From contig JAWHQI010000028.1 of NCBI GenBank assembly GCA_033032865.1, positions 5,971,001-6,035,000 of the forward strand: a stretch of DNA of 64,000 bases. Direction: 5' to 3'. This document shows, one piece after another, positions 45,518 to 58,402 of this stretch. The notes beneath the pieces were generated by a model that was given only the letters and a program-made list of their open reading frames with translations, was not told the origin of the DNA and searched no databases. Position 1 is the stretch's first letter; every line of letters starts with the position of its first letter. Source of the stretch: Dactylorhiza incarnata. Its lineage: Eukaryota; Streptophyta; Magnoliopsida; Asparagales; Orchidaceae. A program made the translations under genes and the position numbers.

Positions 45518-46870
45518 TATTAGAAATTTTTCCGTGAGGTGGACTAGGTTCGCTGAGACGTCCCGATGAAGTCGTGCGCGAAAATTAGAGCTTATTCAGA
45601 CTCTCACGAGCGCGCGTTAATTCAGTCGCGCGAACGGTCGAAGCCTGTGATAGGTGGGCTAGATCGTCTCGTAAATTCATGTCGCGATCTTGGTCTCGCC
45701 ACTCGCACATATTTTGTCATGGCTGTAAAATCCAATTAATCCAGGGATTTTATATTTCATTTATGGAGTTATAATTGGGTTTATTAATCCAATTTGTAAC
45801 CCCCCCATAAGGCTTCTCCTATTAAAAGCCTAAAGCCTTCTATGCCATTCATCCTAACCCAAAAAACGTGAAGAGGGGTGACAGAGAGCGCAATTTTTAG
45901 AAACTGCCGCTCCTCCTTTTTCTAAAACCGCTGAGATCAGAGCCTCTTCCGCCTCCAACGCTGGGATCGATCTCGTCAACAGTGAAACCGGTGAAGTGGT
46001 GGTTTCCTACAGAGGGATCCGGCGACTACTGTTCTTTATCTCCCGGCTAGGTCAAAGCATCCGGGATCCTCTCTTCCCCTTCACGATCGAGTGAAATGGC
46101 CGGCTCTAGATCTTTCCCGCTGCGTTGCTCTCTTCAGTTTTGGCGACATAGGAGCGACCTCTTCTTCGATCTCTTGAGGAGCTGAGTACTGTGCTGCCAT
46201 CTTCATCGATCTAGGATCGAGCAGCACCAGATATGTTCTGATTCTTGGAGGAGGAGATCCAAATCCGAGGTATACTTGAGAGTTTTCATTTGGCAGAATT
46301 CCTTTATATAAATAAATATATATTCTCTTTCATTTATCAAGTATTTTGGGAGCCAGATCTAACATGCTAATGGAGATTCTCAGGCTTTCATCTCCTAATT
46401 AATGGACTTTTGCTTGTACAGAGAATTGCCGTGAAGCTCTTTCTAAACATCGCATTTATATACTTGTATGTTTGTGCTAATTTTCTTCGTTGTAGAGTTC
46501 AAGCTTGTATATCACTGCATGTTAAAAGGGTCTTCGGGCGCGGCGGATTTCATTAAGAACAACACATCTCAGCGGTTGCGAATATCTGCAATCATGAAGC
46601 ATGAGCAGGAATTAAAGAGCGGTATAATTTAATTCCGCACTTCAGTTATTTTATCGCTCTACTTCAGCTTAGTATTATTTGTGTGTTTCTTAATTTGCGA
46701 TTTCAATTAGATAATATAGCCTGCGTTTATAATTTCACTTGAGACAAATAATATTTGGATAAGAACGATCCTTGTGCGTTTTTTGTTGTCGCTGCATTCA
46801 GCCAAAAATAATTATCCTTAATTTCGATAATACAATTTCGTAGAGACACGCACCTTTAGTTTTATTAACA
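45518..46870 (+). repeat. 5' LTR of copia element Z
   Basis: The LTR is 1353 bp long and very similar to 58403-59756. It ends TTTTATTAACA two bases before the primer site. A TATTAAAAG box near 45834 (CTCCTATTAAAAGCC) may be the core promoter. An apparent small frame after it is not kept between the two LTRs. Confidence 0.85.
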
Positions 46871-46872
46871 GT

Positions 46873-46884
46873 TGGTATCAGAGC
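46873..46884 (+). other. Primer binding site of Z, initiator Met tRNA
   Basis: TGGTATCAGAGC lies two bases after the 5' LTR end, which is a full 12-base match to the common plant initiator-Met primer site. Confidence 0.9.
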
Positions 46885-47568
46885 GAACTTATTTCAAAAT
46901 TATTTATCTCCTTAATTATTTGGGATTTTAAATCTTTTCTAATTGAATTAAGTGAGAGCACCAAATATATATAAAACCCTATTTTTTTTTAGAGAAATAA
47001 ATTTCGGAACTGTTTCTAAAGTGCATTTATCGAAACAGTCTAGGACAGTCCTCTTGTCTTCTTGAGGCGATTAAGTGCTCACACGTCATTCATAAGAAAA
47101 CACGACATTAAGTTTAGAGCAATATTCAGATATCCCGGTGTGAAAGGGTCTCGTGGATTGATAAGAACTGTAGCCGCCAAAGTGGCTTTTTCGAGTCGAT
47201 TTGTGAGATTACGGTTTCACATGTGTTAGGGAGTTCTCTGAGACTAGTGCGCAATCATTCTCTCAAAGGAGGTGCTTGCACAATAGGTTCAGAGGGATAC
47301 ACTCAGACATTTGGACGGTAGCACGGGCTCTAGTATTCTATTCGTCCAAAGGTGGTAGATTTACGAAAAGCTTAAGTGTAACTATTGCTAGTTTGTGTGT
47401 GAAGAATTACTAATTGCGTGGCGCGTAGTCTGCCCAAAGGTGTTGCCCGCTGACGCGTCTGGATTCTTCGACTAGTGTGTTATTTGGGGTTTTAGCCAGT
47501 GTTGCTCTATTAGTCTGATCCATTTTATTTTCTCTTTACTTCCAGTCACCTTTACAGTCCATAATAAC
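46885..47568 (+). other. Leader of copia element Z
   Basis: About 680 bases lie between the primer site and the gag ATG, with no open frame of note. This is the usual place for the RNA packaging signal, but I see no motif that proves one. Confidence 0.5.
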
Positions 47569-48420
47569 ATGGCGACCATAGAGAAGCTCACTGGGTCGAA
47601 CTTCAAGAGATGGAAGTCCGACATAATGTTCGCTCTTCAGATGGATGATATTGAGATGGCCATGAGTACCGACCAGCCTGCAGAGCTCACAACGACCAGC
47701 ACTCAAGCTGATAAAGACCTTTATGCTGCCTGGAATAAGTCTAACAAGATTTGCTTGTTGACTATGAAGCGTTCCATCCCGGAGCACTTGCTGAGTGGTT
47801 TGCCTGACACGATCGTCGCTAGGGATTTCCTGACTGTCGTTGGGCAGAGATATAAGGTGTCTTCGAATGCTGAGATCGGGACGCTGATACAGGACCTCTT
47901 CTCCATGAGGTATACGGGAGGAGGCGGTGTCTGCGATTATATTCTGAAGATGGTCTACTTTCAGAACAAGTTGCAGGAGATGGAGATCAGTCTCCCTGAA
48001 GCGTTGATAGTGCATCAAGCACCAACACCCTCCCTGCAGAATTCAGCATACTAAAGACCACCTACAATTCCCAGGACGAGGCGTGGAAGATAAACGACTT
48101 AATCACTCGATGTGTCGCTGAAGAGGAAAAGCTCAAGAATGAGAAGACTCATACTGCTCTTCTTGTCTCCAAGCCCGCATTTAAGAAAACTAAGAAGAAG
48201 AAGTCCAAATCTCCCTTTAAAGCTCCTGACACGCCTGCTTCCTCTAGCAAGGGCGCTGATGGAAAGAAGCCTCTGAGTTGTTTCTTCTGCGGGAAGAAGG
48301 GACACATGATGAACGAGTGCCTGAAGTTTAAGTCTTGGATGGAGAAGCATGGTTTTTCACCTTCAGGTAATCCTTCAGCACTTGTCCTTTGTGAATCCAA
48401 TTTGATCGAAGCCCCATTAA
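47569..48420 (+). pseudogene. Gag of copia element Z
   Basis: Gag starts at an ATG (MATIEKLTGSNFKRWKSDI), typical of the UBN2-type gag of copia elements. It runs in one frame to about 48020 (stop at 48054). The continuation (ILKTTYNSQDEAWKINDLI) is in another frame, so a single-base indel near 48025 breaks it. The C-terminus has a Lys-rich segment and a CCHC knuckle, CFFCGKKGHMMNEC. The protein forms the particle that packages RNA. Confidence 0.85.
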
Positions 48421-48800
48421 GTTCCTGGTGGCTCGATAGTGGAGCAACTAATCATGTTGCTTACACATTACAGGGGTTCATCAAAAGAAGGGGGCCAAGC
48501 AGGGGTGAGTGCAGACTGACAGTTGGCAATAACGCTGAGGTGGAGGTGGAGTTCATAGGAGATGTTCGTTTAGTTCTTTCTTCTGGATTTGAACTTTTAT
48601 TAAAAGACATTTTCTATATTCCTTCATTTATAAGGAACTTGATTTATGTATCTACTTTAGATAAACTTCATTTTGGCTTTAACATTAGTGATGGTTCTAT
48701 TGATATTTCATTTGAATCGCGAGTTATAGGCCAATGTTTATTATCTGGCGGATTATATAGTTTGTCTATCTCCTACGAACATTTGTGCTACTTCCTATAA
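48421..48800 (+). pseudogene. Protease of copia element Z
   Basis: It is in frame with the gag knuckle. WWLDSGATNHV is the copia aspartic protease active site, followed by LKDIFYIPSFIRNLIYVSTL, the usual downstream protease landmark. The frame stops at 48800; integrase begins in another frame, so a second indel lies near 48775. Confidence 0.85.
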
Positions 48801-50009
48801 TGTAGAAAATATTGTCAGTAAAAGACCTCTAATTAAGGAACAGTCTTTCATGCTATGGCATAAAAGATTAGGTCATATCTCTAGGGAAAGAGTAGAGAGA
48901 TTAATTAAGGAAAATATTCTCCCTACCCTTGACTTCAGTGACCTAGAGACATGTGTTGACTGTTGTAGAGGTAAGATGACCAAGATTAAAAAGAAAGGCT
49001 CAACTCGTAGTTCAGATTTATTGGAGGTTATTCATACAGACATTAGCGGCCCGTATTCATCTACCCTCTATAAGAACACTTACTTCATTACCTTCATTGA
49101 TGACTACTCCTGTTTCGGATATTTGTATTTAATTAAAGAAAAATCTGAATCTCTTGACAAGTTCAAGATTTTCAAGACTGAAGTTGAAAAGCAAATAGGG
49201 AAAGTCATCAAGATTGTTAGGTCTGACAGAGGTGGCGAGTACTTTGGTAGACATGATGCCTCCGGGCAACATAAAGGTCTGTTTGCCAGATACTTAGAGA
49301 GTTGCGGCATTGTTGCCCAGTACTCCATGCCGGGTAGTCCTGAGCAAAATGGTGTGGCCGAAAGGCGCAATCGCACCCTTAAGGAAATGATGAGGAGCAT
49401 GATGAGTAGGATGAATCTTCTTGAGTTTTTGTGGGGTGAGGCGCTTAAGACTGCAGTGTATATCCTCAATAGAGTACCTTCAAAGTCAGTACCCAAAACA
49501 TCGTTTGAGTTATGGACTGGTAGGCGACCCAGGCTTAATCATTTGCGTGTCTGGGGTTGTCCTGCATAAGTCCGTCTTTATAATCCATCAGAGAGTAAAA
49601 TTGCCCCCAGGTCTTGTCGTTGCTACTTCATAGGATACCCATATCATTCGAAGGGATTTAGGTTTTATTCCCCTCTAGGAGGATCCAGAATAGTAGAGTC
49701 ACAAACAACCAAATTCTTGGAATTAACTGTTGCTGATGAGCCAAGGTGTTCTCACCCAGTTAGTGAAGTCGAGGAAATTGTGCCCATTAATCTATTTGTG
49801 CCTTTATTGGAGAACCTGGTGGTGTCTGAACTAGGATAGAACCTGTAGAGCAAGTGGAGCCGATTTTACCACCGATTCCAATTGAGATTCCTCCACAGAT
49901 TCAGGAGGATCATCCGCCTGCTAAGAGATCCATTAGGCAAAGAAGGCCAGCGATTTCCTCTGACTATGAAGTTTACTTGGGTGAGAGTGATTTTGACATT
50001 GGTCATGTG
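48780..50009 (+). pseudogene. Integrase of copia element Z
   Basis: The zinc-binding part is present ([10 protein letters not shown], then CVDCCRGK). The catalytic core has D in [10 protein letters not shown] in VRSDRGGEY and E in [14 protein letters not shown]. After VWGCPA there is an in-frame stop (49567-49569), then the expected continuation (YFIGYPYHSKGFRFYSP) in the same frame. A further frame change follows near 49840, before the DYEVYLGE segment that leads into RT. The gene is cut at 50010 by solo LTR V. Confidence 0.85.
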
Positions 50010-51195
50010 TGTAACATCTCATTTCCTACTAGACCCCCTAACTCCAATTTAGGGTGAGACAAGTGGTGAGTGTGGTGAGTTTGAGCTAGATTGCAGCCTT
50101 AGGACACATAGGGTTAGGTGAACTCACATGTGGTCTACTATAAGGCTCAGGTCAACCTAGGTCAAACTAGCTCAACATGAACTCACACTTGCAAATTGAC
50201 TCCTCCAATAGATGATAAACACTCCAAGGAAATGCTATAGACCCAAAAGCCCCATCATGGGGTCACCAATTGACCCAATTTGACCAAAGTCAAACTTGGG
50301 TCAACCTAGGTCAAATCCTCCCCAATAAGTTCAATTGAACCCCAAAGCATGAAATTGACTTCACCCCTAGTCTTAGAACATCATGGGGGACCTAATTGAC
50401 CCAAAAGCCCCATCATGGAGTCAACAATTTGACCAATTTGACCAAAGTCAACTTTTCTCCAATTTTGGTCAAAATCACACTTTTGGGCCAAATTGGCTCA
50501 CTTAGGTCTTCACCATGACTCAACCAACCTTGGGTGGTGTCACTGGACTCAATGTCAACACATTGGACCAGTCAACACACCCAATTGACCAAGTCAACCC
50601 AAAAGTCAACATAGGGTCAACTTTGCCTAAATTGGGCTTAATTGGAATTAATCCAAATTCCAATGGATTAAGGCACTCACCCAAAGCCCACTCTGAAGCC
50701 CATAGGTCTAATGACCAGCCTTGCCCCCTATTTCCAACATGCAAAGACATGCATGGGGGCAAAAGTGGAAAATCTCCCTTCCTCCATTAAGAAACAAGAA
50801 GGATTTTGGGAATGAAGGCCAAGTGGCACTCCACACTTCTGCCCAAGGCCATATCTGACCCCCCCTAGTTAATTCCCAGCCGAATTGGTGCTGGAGGGGT
50901 GCCATTTGGCAGCAGGGAGGAGCAACCAAGGGGAGGCCGACCACCACCTTTCAAATACTCTCTCTACAGCCCTCCCCATCTCGAATTGATGCCACCATTA
51001 GCTTTAGAAAGGGGAAAGGAGTCGGGCTGGAGATTTACAGAGGAGAAAAAGGTGGAGAATCGAGGTTGGGAGCGAGCTCGCCGGAGGAGAGAAGATCAAT
51101 GTCCAGCCGCCGCCGCCGCTGCCGCCAAGCCCCACTAAGGTCCGGTTTCTCCCCCTCTCCCTCTGTGCTAGTATCTAGGTCCATTTAGGAGAGAA

Positions 51196-51217
51196 ATCGG
51201 GCTCAATTGAGCCCGAT
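51196..51217. promoter_or_regulatory. 22-bp perfect palindrome in giant LTR (copy 3)
   Basis: It is identical to the palindromes at 17889 and 24649, although the surrounding sequence of V has diverged noticeably from those LTRs. Confidence 0.65.
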
Positions 51218-52349
51218 CCCATGTGAGCTTGAGGGAGAATTCCGAGCTTTTCTTCTTGCTCGGGATCGCCGAAGAGGCCATCTCCGGTGGCCGTGCCGCC
51301 GTCAAACGCTAGCCACCACCTCAACGGAGGTGGTGGAGGCATTGGCCGGCCGTGAGGTGTTGCAGGTTGCCGGGAAATTGCCGAAGAAGATGGCCCAGGC
51401 GGGATTAATCACGGCCATTGGCGAGCTGGGGACGATGACGGGATACCGCCAGATCTGCGCTGAGATTCGTGTTGAATCATTATAATCTTATATATTTGTA
51501 TTATTATTAAGTGTATTAAAGTGTCACATTTCATATCCAACCTTGTAAGCTTAATTTGAGGCCCTTAGAGGCCATATTTCGAAAAATCCCCAGAGATAGA
51601 AATGGTAGATCTGAGTGTCTACTTTCAAATGAAAGTGGAATCAGGCCATTTGGTTAAATATAGGGCCCACAGCACTCATTCTTGTGAGGCTGGTCAAAAT
51701 AAAAATCAGAACTTTGAATGTGTATAACTTTTTAATACCAAGTCTGATGGACTTGAGATTTTGGCCATGCATGCATGTGCCTCATGCCAAGCTTAGGTTA
51801 AAATATCAGATTTTTTTTTGGAAATAATTTTTCTAAAGTTTTGTTCAAAACTTGGAAAATTAAATAAATGAACTATTTTGAGTTATATAACTCCTAATGA
51901 CCCCAAATTTTGGTGAGGGCTTCCTTAGGTCATGTATGGGATCTGGTTAAAATTTCATCACATGTGCATGAGTATATTTCTCTGAACTTCAAAATGAAGT
52001 TCGGGTCTTAAGAGAAAAATTGGGGTGCTAATAGTCAATTTGGGCTTTTGAGCTTTTTGATGGAATTGAAGGTGGGAATCACCTTGCATGCCTCTGAAAC
52101 CTTGGGGTTAGTGTATGTCATGAGGATATACATCATTGACATAAGTTTCATGATTTTTTTGGAAGTTATTTTCCTAAAGTTTTTAATTAAATGAAAATTG
52201 TCACACTTTTAAATTAATGAAATAATTTGAATCAAAAACTTAGCGATAAATCCAAAACTCTGGGAAATGGATCTTTGACTGGAAAGACACATTTAGGAAT
52301 TTTGTTGGAATTTTTGGACCTCATTTATTTCTCTGAATTTGAGTTATTT

Positions 52350-53770
52350 GGTTAGGTCAAATTTATTCAAATATGACATTTAGGTCTCATATGCAATTGG
52401 AGAGTTATGAAATTATTCTAGTAGGTTTCCTTGGTGATCCTATAGCTCTGTAAATTTTACCATATTTTTTAGATGAATTTTAGGTCATTATATAGTATTT
52501 GTTATATAACCCCTTATTAGCACACCATGAGTATTAATTGGATATTGTGATTATAATCTATCTGGAATATTATGAAACTTAGGATTTAGTAGTTTTAGGT
52601 TATTCCTATGCTCTACAATTTTTCCCAGAATTTATTAAAGTCTTAACATAGCACTTGTAGTGTAAACCCTTATTGGCACACCATTTGTAATAAATAGCAA
52701 TTATGGATAAATACTCTCTGGTAAATTATGAAACTTTGGATTTTGTGTGTCTAGATGGTTATGATACTAGGATAATTTTCTCAGAATTTATAGATACATA
52801 TTAATGGTAGTTGTAGTGTAACTCCCTATTTGTACCCCATTTATTTTAAATAGCAATTATGGTCAAATATTCCTGTTAAAAATCTAAAACTTAGGATTTG
52901 GTGTTCTTAGACCATTATTATGCCATGATAATTTTCCCAGAATTTATTGAGGTCATAATCTACTACTTTATGTGTAAATCCCTATTTGCACCCCATTTAT
53001 GTTAAATAGAAATTATGGTCAAATATCCTGTTAAAAATGTGAAACTTAGGATTTGGTGTTCTTAAACCATTATTATGCCATGATAATTTTCCCAGAATTT
53101 ATTGAGGTCATAATCTACTACTTGATGTGTAAATCCCTATTTGCACCCCTTTAAAGATAAATAGAAATTGTGGGTTTAAAATGTTTGGAAAAATATAATC
53201 TTCTGGAAATAGTGTTTTTATGTCAATATAAAGCTACTGTAAGTTTTCCAAAATTTTAGGAAATCTAAGTTCAGTACTTGTAGTGTAAAGCCATTTTGTC
53301 TCTCCTTTAAAGATAAATCGAAATTGTGGGTTTACAATGTTTGGAAAAATATGATCTTCTGGAAAAAGTGTTTTTATGTTAATATGAAGCTACTGTAATT
53401 TTTCCAGAATTTTAGGAAGTCTAATTTTAGTACTTGTAGTGTAAAGCCATTTTGTCTCTCCTTTAAAGATAAATAGAAATTGTGGGTTTAAAATATTTGG
53501 AAAAATATGATATTCTGGAAATAGTGTTATTATGTCAATATAAAGCTACTGTAATTTTTCCAGAATTTTATAAAGTATAATGTCAGTACTTGTAGTGTAA
53601 AGCCATTTTGTCTCTCCTTTAAAGATAAATAGAAATTGTGGGTTTAAAATGATTGGAAAAATGTGATCTTTTGGAATTAGTATTTTTATGTCAATATGAA
53701 GCTACTGTAATTTTCCCAGAATTTTAGGAAGTCAAAATCTTGTACTTGATGTGTAAAATCATTTTCCATT
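52350..53770. repeat. About 156-bp degenerate tandem repeats in V
   Basis: The phrase GTGTAAA(G/T)CC(A/C)(T/A)TTTG recurs, with the clearest copies at 53288, 53444 and 53600, exactly 156 bases apart. Older copies lie about 155 bases apart back to about 52503. Each unit also has CC(A)GAATTT and AATAGAAATTGTGGGTTTAAAAT. About nine units in all, increasingly diverged to the left. They are AT-rich and non-coding. Confidence 0.8.
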
Positions 53771-54239
53771 CATTCACTGATAATTAGGGATCTTGGTTAT
53801 TTAATTGCTGGAAAGATATGAAATATTGAAAATCTTGTTATCATGTCACATTTCATCTCTGGAAGGAAATTTAACAAATTTGAATTCACTAGCATGATAC
53901 CTCCTTCACCTTTTAGATTCAGATTAGTAATTAATGAAATTTTATAGAGGTCAAAAATATATGAAATATGCTTGGATTTTGATCATCCCTTATTTTATCC
54001 ACTATGAACCTATGATAAAAATTAGAAGTCATTTGGAAGTAATTTGACTAAGGTTCCATCATAGGAATCTAAACTACTTATATATCATGGTCTGCGGATA
54101 GTAAAAACTCATATGATGATTAGGTTAATAGAATCACAAAGGAAATCAGTGAGAATTGAATTATAACAAGAGATGCGTATAGACCACTTAGAGGACTAAG
54201 AGCTATCAGAGTTGAGTCCAAAAGAACGATTGCTTAGGA

Positions 54240-54725
54240 GCGGGAATAAAGAGTAATGAGAAGGTGGAATGTTGGGTCAGGGTAGTCACCAAGAATATTA
54301 ATTGTCCTGGAAAGGGGTTGGGCATCATCCCATCACATACCCTAGTACCTTGCGAACCCTTCACCGGGTAGCCCTCGGGAAGTCCAGGATCCACCTTAAA
54401 CTTCCAAGTATAATAAGAACTAAACAAGAGTAGTCTAAATAGGAGTTTAGATGAAGAGAGTGCTTAGTGAGCTATGGGTAAGGCTGTGCTCGGGATTGAC
54501 GAAAGATCGTCCTTCCCCTTAGAGGGTCATAAAGCGCCGAGGTTTAATTCAAGTGAAATGATAAGAGGGTAATCTTGTGGGTAGATACCAATAATACTAA
54601 GTGTCTTGAGAAAGGGAACTTTGGGGTGTCATCACATTGTAGTTCCTAGTACCGTAGCGAGCCTCTTGCAGGGTAATCCTCGGGGAGTCCGAGATTAACC
54701 GTAAACCGTAGGGATAAGATGTTAT
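54240..54725. repeat. Diverged internal duplication in V
   Basis: 54270-54425 (CATCATCCCATCACATACCCTAG, CTTGCGAACCCTTCACCGGG) corresponds to 54590-54720 (GTCATCACATTG, CCTAGTACCGTAGCGAGCC, GGGTAATCC). The second copy matches the other LTRs of the family better. It is an old local duplication of about 310-320 bases. Confidence 0.6.
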
Positions 54726-55365
54726 ACAAGAATAATTTAATAACACACTCACCCACACCCCGTGGTTACGGGAGCTTAGTCGGTTTGGTGCTACGAGCTG
54801 TAAGCTCCGTGTTGGTATAGGCGGATTGATAAGTCAGGTGAGCTTGCGACTCAGTAGTGTTTGTTGGTACGGACGGGTTGGTCTGGCGAGCCGGTGGCTC
54901 GGAAGGTTATTAATGACGGGCAGGTTAGCCCGGGGAGCTTATGGCTCGGAGATAGATAGTAGAACATGATGCATGTGCACGAAGGTGGTGGGTCTTCAGT
55001 ATTGGACGGACGTTCACACCGACGTCAATACGTTGACTCGGCAAGTGTGGTATTTACACTTAGCCTTGAAAGTCTGGCGGTCCAGTCAGCAAGAGTACGC
55101 AGACGCTCCGCGGTTTTGCGTTGAGGCGTACGATAGGTCTAGGTTAGGTAGTGTGAATACCAACCTATAGGTGGGCGAGGCCCAACCCACCGCTTCCGTT
55201 TGCCACTACGGGAGTATCCTGGGAGTCTTGCTAGCTCCAAAAAGGGGGAACTAAAGGTCTATGCGCATAGAGTCGTAGTGAGTGAGTTGCACTTAATTGT
55301 ATGAACATAGCATAACAACATACCTTGCATGTCATAGCATGAACATTGCATTTCAAACCCCTACC

Positions 55366-55405
55366 CCTATCGTATAAATTGGTATGGGACTTTTTATACG
55401 ATAGG
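55366..55405 (+). promoter_or_regulatory. Conserved LTR hairpin in V, with compensatory change
   Basis: CCTATCGTATAAA and TTTATACGATAGG form a perfect 13-bp stem around a 14-base loop. Compared with the hairpin at 13399 the loop-proximal G-C pair is replaced by A-T on both sides. It lies 0.8 kb from the LTR 3' end, as in the other copies. Confidence 0.6.
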
Positions 55406-56178
55406 CCCTGCTAAACGACCCCTTGGTCTATAGGTTTGTATGGGCATTCCTATAAATCAATGGTTACTTTCAAATTACTTTACTTGTGTCGCACTGCTTC
55501 TCTTGCTTACCTCTTTTACTGCTGCGATATTACTTTACTGCACTTATTACTGTTTACTTGCTCATACTGCTAGCATAGAATTTATATGGATCTACTCTTG
55601 TTAGCGTAGAATGTTTGTCACCTGCTACCTTCTTGATTACTCCACTTTGTTGTCCTCCGCTTCTTCCTCCCGCATGGTGCCTAGGAGTCGCGGGGGGAGG
55701 CGGGGACAAAATCGGCTTAGTCTTTGTGACTAACGGTCGGTTGTGACAGTAGGTGTTCGAGGAGCTGGAGCACCGGCACGACCAGTCAAGACTTGATGGC
55801 AGGCTCTGAGGAGCAGAAGCCATGCAATACTTCTACAAGACAGGTGTTTGAAGATTTGAGAGTTGTTAGCTTCCGCATAGATGTAGAGTGAGAGAGTGAG
55901 CTTTTGTTCTACCTTGGACATGTACTGGGCATAAGCCCCTTTTACTCTTTCATTTGTTGTACTCGTTGATGGACTTTTATATTTTGTTGTATAAATGTGT
56001 GATTGTGGACTTGGTTCTGATTATTTTCCTTCTTAACTCTTGTTGGCCTGTCGACCGTTCTTGCCGGCAGGATCGGCGTCTTGCGGAGGTAGCTAACTCG
56101 GGTGTTAGTATCACCGTAAGGCGGTGGTTCTGGGCATAAGATCCAGGAACTATCCTGGTGCGGGAGAGGGATCTTACA

Positions 56179-57770
56179 ATGTGGTTGACCCAGTGACATT
56201 TAATGAGGCTGTCTCTGGACCTCAAACTGATCTGTGGTGGGAAGCGATGAAAGACGAGATGGAGTCTATGAAGCTAAATAAAGTTTGGGAGTTAGTTGAG
56301 TTGCCTAGAGGTTGCAGACCCATTGGTTCTAAATGGGTATTTAAGATCAAAAAGGACTCCAAAGGGAAGATCGAGAGGTTTAAGGACAAACTGGTTGCCA
56401 AGGGATTTACACAGAGAGAAGGTATCGATTACAACGAGACCTTTTCCCATGTTTCCTCTAAAGACTCTTTCAGAGTGATAATGGCGTTTGTAGCTCATTA
56501 TGATTTGGAGTTACACCAGATGGATGTTAAGACCGCATTCTTGAATAACGATCTTGCCGAAGAAGTCTATATGGTGCAGTCCGTGGGATTCAAGTTCGGT
56601 CATAGTGACCAACTTGTATGTAAGCTTAACAAGTCCCTATATGGTCTGAAGCAGGCTTCTAGACAGTGGTATTTGAAATTCGATAAGATAGTCACTTCAT
56701 TTGGTTTTGAAGAGAATAAGGTGGACCTCTGTAAATATCTCAAGATCAGTGGGAGTAAATTCATCTTCTTAATTTTATATGTAGATGACATTTTACTTGC
56801 GAGCAGTGATTTGACATTATTGCATGAATTTAAGCAATTTTTGTCAAAGCACTTTGATATGAAGGATCTTAGTGAAGCATCTTTCGTCCTAGGGATTGAG
56901 ATCATTAGGGATCGATCTCACCATACGTTAGCACTCTCTCAGAGAGCCTATATAGAGCGTATACTTGAGAGATTTAGCATGCTCGATTGTAAGCCTGGTG
57001 ACGTGCCTGTGATTAAGGGTGATAAGCTTAGCTTTTCACAATGCCTCAGGAACGACACTGAGAGAGAGTCTATGAAGGACATATCTTATGCTAGTGCGGT
57101 AAGCAGTTTAATGTATGCCCAGGTCTGTACCAGACCGGACATTGCCTTCGCAGTTGGACTTCTAGGCAGATATCAGTCAAACCCAGGACTTAGTCATTGG
57201 GTGGCTGCTAAGAAGGTCTTAAGGTATCTGAAGGGGACGAAAGATTTTAAGTTGGTCTACCATAAAGTTGAGAATCTCGAATTGGTAGGGTATACAGATT
57301 CTGATTTTGCTGGGTGTAAGGATGATAGGAAGTCTACCTCGGGCTATATCTTTAAGTTTGTTGGCGAAGCCGTTTCATGGAAGAGTGTCAAACAGACACT
57401 CATTACATCATCCACCATGCACGCAGAATTTGTCGCTCTTTTTGGAGCTTCTACTCATGCTATGTGGCTTAAGCATTTCATTTCTGAGCTAAGGGTCGTC
57501 GATTCTATAGCTGGGCCCATCCGGTTGCACTGTGATAACATTTCTGCAGTTTTGTTCTCGATGAACAATAAAAGTATCACAGGGCCCAAGCATATGGAAA
57601 TTAAGTTTCTGACCGTTAAAGAAATGGTTAAGAAAGATGACATTACGGTGGAGCATATAGGAACAGATGACATGGTAGCCGATCCACTTACTAAAGGACT
57701 TTGCCCCAACGTGTTTCAAAAACATGTCTGCAGTATGGTGCTTAAGGAGTCAATTGATATGCTAGATTAG
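56179..57770 (+). pseudogene. Reverse transcriptase and RNase H of copia element Z
   Basis: The frame is undamaged for about 529 residues from the junction with V to a stop at 57770. RT motifs run KWVFKIKKDSKGKIERFK, ETFSHVSSKDSFR, HQMDVKTAFLN, YGLKQASRQWY and the active site YVDDILLASSD (near 56778). RNase H follows with VGYTDSDFAGCKDDRKSTSG, LHCDNISAV and the terminal DPLTKGL box. The domain sequence itself has every catalytic Asp I can check. It is separated from integrase by 6.2 kb of LTR V, so it cannot be made as part of the polyprotein. The frame's apparent start lies inside V and is not real. Confidence 0.9.
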
Positions 57771-58402
57771 TGGGAGGCTGCGCGTAGCTCCAATACATAC
57801 ATCTGTTATTTAATTAAGCACTTTGTATTTGATAGTTTGATGTCAAACATTAAAAAAATATTCGTGTTGAGTACCATTAAGTAGCGATACTCATAACGCG
57901 TTGTGATATATCACACTTCATTCAAAAGACTCGGATGAGTGTCAGTCTGAGCATAAGGCTTATGGGCACTTCGTTTATTTTCATTAAGCCTTCGTATGTC
58001 CATTATGACACATTAAGTAAATTCTTAAGAAAGAGGCATACGTGTTCTTTTGAGTACATAAAGAATTTCTCGAAGCATGGTTTAATGCGTTCATTCGAGA
58101 AATTGGTTGACCACCAAACTAGGATAACAATTACGTGTGCACACATTCTTCATAATGTTATCCTAAATCCTAACCGCGCTTTGTCCATGTCAGTTGAATC
58201 TGGAAGCTACTGTGACCATGGAAGGTCCCGTGTCACTCAATGATGCGGTTGCCGCCATGATTCGGAGTGAAGGATTTGGTTGGACCGGATTGACGTGAGA
58301 GTAGACTCTTAATGTCGCATTCGCTATTGGTACCCTTAAGTCTAGTGAAGATTTCATATGGAACGTCATGAGGTACGGTGAATCCGAGTCCAAGTGGGAG
58401 AC
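57771..58402 (+). other. 3' untranslated region and polypurine tract of Z
   Basis: It is AT-rich with no coding frame of note, and ends in AAGTGGGAGAC, the polypurine tract, directly before the LTR start at 58403. Confidence 0.7.

Larger units (their letters stand above)
50010..56178 (+). mobile_element. Solo LTR V of the giant-LTR family, target duplication ATGTG
   Basis: It starts TGTAACATCTC and ends GGATCTTACA, with ATGTG on both sides (50005-50009 and 56179-56183) inside the copia polyprotein. It is related, in reverse orientation, to the LTRs at 12691-18950 and 20997-25710: the same palindrome, hairpin, GC-rich segment (51290-51450) and terminal sequence. No internal region or primer site exists, so it is a solo LTR of 6.17 kb. 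Its small open frames (for example 50515-50790 and 51207-51485) are not recognisable proteins. Confidence 0.9.
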
